This document shows positions 62,379 through 64,000 of a stretch of DNA of 64,000 nucleotides, piece by piece. The position numbers and the translations under genes are program-made. How positions within the stretch are numbered: position 1 is the first letter of the stretch; each line of letters begins with the position of its first letter. The notes under the pieces are model-generated. The model was given only the letters and a program-made list of their open reading frames with translations, ran no database searches and was not told the origin of the DNA. Source of the DNA: an uncultured Prevotella sp. (GTDB lineage Bacteria; Bacteroidota; Bacteroidia; Bacteroidales; Bacteroidaceae); assembly GCA_946548065.1 (NCBI GenBank), contig CAMNPM010000004.1, forward strand, positions 28,769-92,768. Reading direction: 5' to 3'.

Positions 62379-63764
62379 TTATCCGAACAGGGCGCGGAGG
62401 GCTTCTTCGACCTTGCGGACGGCGACGAGCTCTATCTTGAACTTCTTGCGGTTCAGGCCAGAGAGATTGTACTTGGGGATGATGATATGCTGAAATCCTA
62501 ATTTCTCAGCTTCGGAGATGCGCTGCTCGATACGCGCCACGGGACGAACCTCGCCCGACAGCCCCACCTCGCCGGCCATGCACCAGCCTTCATCGATAGG
62601 CGTATCGACATTGCTGCTCAGCACGGCGGCAATGACGGAGAGGTCCATCGCCATATCGGTGACTCGCAGGCCGCCGGCAATATTCAGGAAGACATCCTTT
62701 TGCATCAGCTTGAAACCCACCCGCTTCTCAAGCACGGCCAGCAGCATGTTCAACCGACGCTGGTCGAAACCGGTGGCCGAGCGCTGGGGAGTGCCGTAGG
62801 CTGCTGACGAGACCAGTGCCTGTGTCTCGACAAGGAAGGGGCGCACACCCTCGATGGCACTGGAGATGGCCACACCCGATAGTCCGTTGTGGTCTTCAGT
62901 GAGCAGCAGTTCTGAGGGATTGCTGACCTGCCGCAGTCCCGTCTGCTGCATCTCGTAGATGCCCAGCTCGGAAGTGGAGCCAAAGCGGTTCTTGATGCTG
63001 CGCAGGATACGGTACATATAATGCTGGTCGCCCTCAAACTGGATGACGGTGTCAACAATGTGCTCCAGGATCTTAGGACCAGCCAGCGAACCCTCTTTGG
63101 TGATGTGACCAATCAGGATGACGGGCACACCCGAGGTCTTGGCAAAGCGCAATAGGGCAGAGGCACACTCGCGCACTTGAGCTATGCTGCCCGCACTGCT
63201 CTCTACGTCTTCTGTCGATATGGTTTGTATCGAGTCGATGATGACCAGCTCGGGCTGTACCTCCTTGATATGGCTGAAGATGTTCTCCAGCGAGTTCTCA
63301 CATAGAATAAGGAAGTTGTCAGTTTCCTGATGTGGGATTCGTTCTGCGCGCATCTTCAGCTGGTGGGCACTCTCCTCACCGCTGACATACAGCACCCGCT
63401 TGTCAGTCAGTGCCAGCATCGTCTGCAGCGAGAGTGTAGACTTGCCGATGCCAGGCTCACCGCCTAAGAGCACAATGCTGCCCGGCACCAGTCCGCCGCC
63501 CAGCACACGGTTCAGCTCCTGGTCGTGCATGTCGATGCGTGGGTCATCGTGGGCGGAAATATCTTTCAGCCGCAGTATCTTGTTCTGTCGCAGCTGATGG
63601 CCTGCTGATGCCGCAGCCGAGGTGGCTGCCACCTGCTTGCGGGTCTCGGCAACCTTAATCTCCTTATACGTATTCCACTGCCCGCAGGCCGGACACTTGC
63701 CAATCCATTTTGCTGACTCCTGTCCGCAGTTGGAGCAGACATACATTGTCTTGTCTTTTGCCAT
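62379..63764 (-). CDS. radA: DNA repair protein RadA/Sms
   Basis: 461 residues: N-terminal zinc finger (YVCSNCGQESAKWIGKCPACGQW), RecA-like ATPase with Walker A GGEPGIGKSTLSLQ, the RadA hallmark KNRFGSTSELGIYEM and a C-terminal Lon-protease-like domain (DLSVIAAVLSSNVDTPIDEG, GEVGLSGEVRPVARIEQR). RadA helps branch migration in recombination and repair. Single-gene unit with a TAATTTTG promoter box about 33 bases upstream. Confidence 0.96.
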   Translation of the reverse strand: MAKDKTMYVCSNCGQESAKWIGKCPACGQWNTYKEIKVAETRKQVAATSAAASAGHQLRQNKILRLKDISAHDDPRIDMHDQELNRVLGGGLVPGSIVLLGGEPGIGKSTLSLQTMLALTDKRVLYVSGEESAHQLKMRAERIPHQETDNFLILCENSLENIFSHIKEVQPELVIIDSIQTISTEDVESSAGSIAQVRECASALLRFAKTSGVPVILIGHITKEGSLAGPKILEHIVDTVIQFEGDQHYMYRILRSIKNRFGSTSELGIYEMQQTGLRQVSNPSELLLTEDHNGLSGVAISSAIEGVRPFLVETQALVSSAAYGTPQRSATGFDQRRLNMLLAVLEKRVGFKLMQKDVFLNIAGGLRVTDMAMDLSVIAAVLSSNVDTPIDEGWCMAGEVGLSGEVRPVARIEQRISEAEKLGFQHIIIPKYNLSGLNRKKFKIELVAVRKVEEALRALFG

Positions 63765-63796
63765 AATAATAAGACCAATTATTCACCAATCGTCTG

Positions 63797-63804
63797 CAAA
63801 ATTA
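63797..63804 (-). promoter_or_regulatory. Promoter -7 element of radA
   Basis: TAATTTTG on the minus strand, 32 bases before the ATG. Confidence 0.5.
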
Positions 63805-63862
63805 CAAAATTTCTCTTAGCTATCACTTCTAAATCGAGTAAAAAACATCATTTTTTTCATTT

Positions 63863-64000
63863 TTTAGAGTTCCTCTATGCCACGCAACACTGTGTCCGCG
63901 CTTGGGAAGCGGGTATGCGGACGCTCGGTAAGAACGTCCTTCAGATACAGGTTGAGGTCTTCCATACAGTCACCACCGCAGCAGAACACGGAGAAGATGG
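63863..64000 (-). pseudogene. Fragment of an IS1380-family transposase, cut by a stop codon
   Basis: The minus-strand frame from the window end reads FSVFCCGGDCMEDLNLYLKD and then RFPSADTVLRGIEEL followed by TAA. This matches, from memory, the N-terminal part of IS1380-type transposases, where the text normally goes on with a long catalytic domain. The stop at 63863 cuts it off before the DDE region, and no inverted repeat is seen after it. The 5' part lies outside the window. Likely a dead insertion-sequence remnant next to radA. Confidence 0.6.

Overview
The window reads as a chromosomal segment of a Bacteroidetes bacterium, most likely a Prevotellaceae member. The evidence is: promoters of the Bacteroidetes type (TTTG, 19-20 bases, TAnnTTTG) before many transcription units; a tmRNA with the tag GENKYALAA; a type B type IX secretion sorting domain; a BtuB-like TonB-dependent receptor; an ECF sigma factor paired with an outer-membrane-barrel protein; and a complex I operon without nuoE, nuoF and nuoG. 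This placement comes from gene content, not from a database search.

Layout. 1-5035 (+): end of an L-rhamnose catabolic operon (rhamnulokinase, an AraA/FucI-type isomerase where rhaA would be expected, an MFS sugar porter, rhamnulose-1-phosphate aldolase). 5040-6844: greA and an HI0933/BaiN-type flavoprotein. 6834-10703 (-): a compact operon tatA-tatC-polyferredoxin-aldo/keto reductase, in which the two enzymes carry Tat signals, so translocon and cargo are encoded together. 10938-28178 (mostly -): surface polysaccharide locus with Wzi-like barrel, initiating sugar-phosphate transferase, sugar aminotransferase, glycosyltransferases, acetyltransferase, EpsG-type polymerase, Wzz, Wzx and a Wza-like SLBB exporter, plus two gene remnants. 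The 18-25 kb part is visibly AT-rich compared with its surroundings. 28321-30921: ssrA (tmRNA) and a membrane-bound CapD/WbpM-type nucleotide-sugar dehydratase. 31005-34576 (-): uvrA and a type B sorting-domain protein. 34674-41063 (+): LysM/receptor-like protein, barrel protein, POT transporter, EEP-family hydrolase, PafA-like phosphatase. 41169-51826 (+): small XRE regulator, then nuoA-B-CD-H-I-J-K-L-M-N. 51965-54358 (-): lipoprotein, ECF sigma factor, and a protein that joins a cytoplasmic segment, one membrane helix, a Q/T/A-rich linker and an outer-membrane barrel. 54510-61465: serpin lipoprotein, TonB-dependent receptor, methyltransferase, a secreted protein and a TPR-HTH regulator. 61711-64000: queC, radA and the end of a broken IS1380-type transposase.

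The least expected signal is a set of short-period tandem arrays (7, 8, 9, 13-14, 18 and 24 bp units). They occur as spacers just upstream of start codons in the nuo operon and also in frame inside conserved proteins (rhamnulokinase, the polyferredoxin, NuoN, the TonB receptor, the barrel-linker protein). A 21-base word is shared between the nuoM-nuoN spacer and an insertion inside nuoN. The polyferredoxin linker and the nuoH-nuoI spacer share a 9-bp period with a CTAG core.

No tRNA, rRNA, CRISPR array or complete insertion sequence was seen, and no stretch over 300 bases lacks a gene. Most long antisense ORFs in the track are shadows of real genes.
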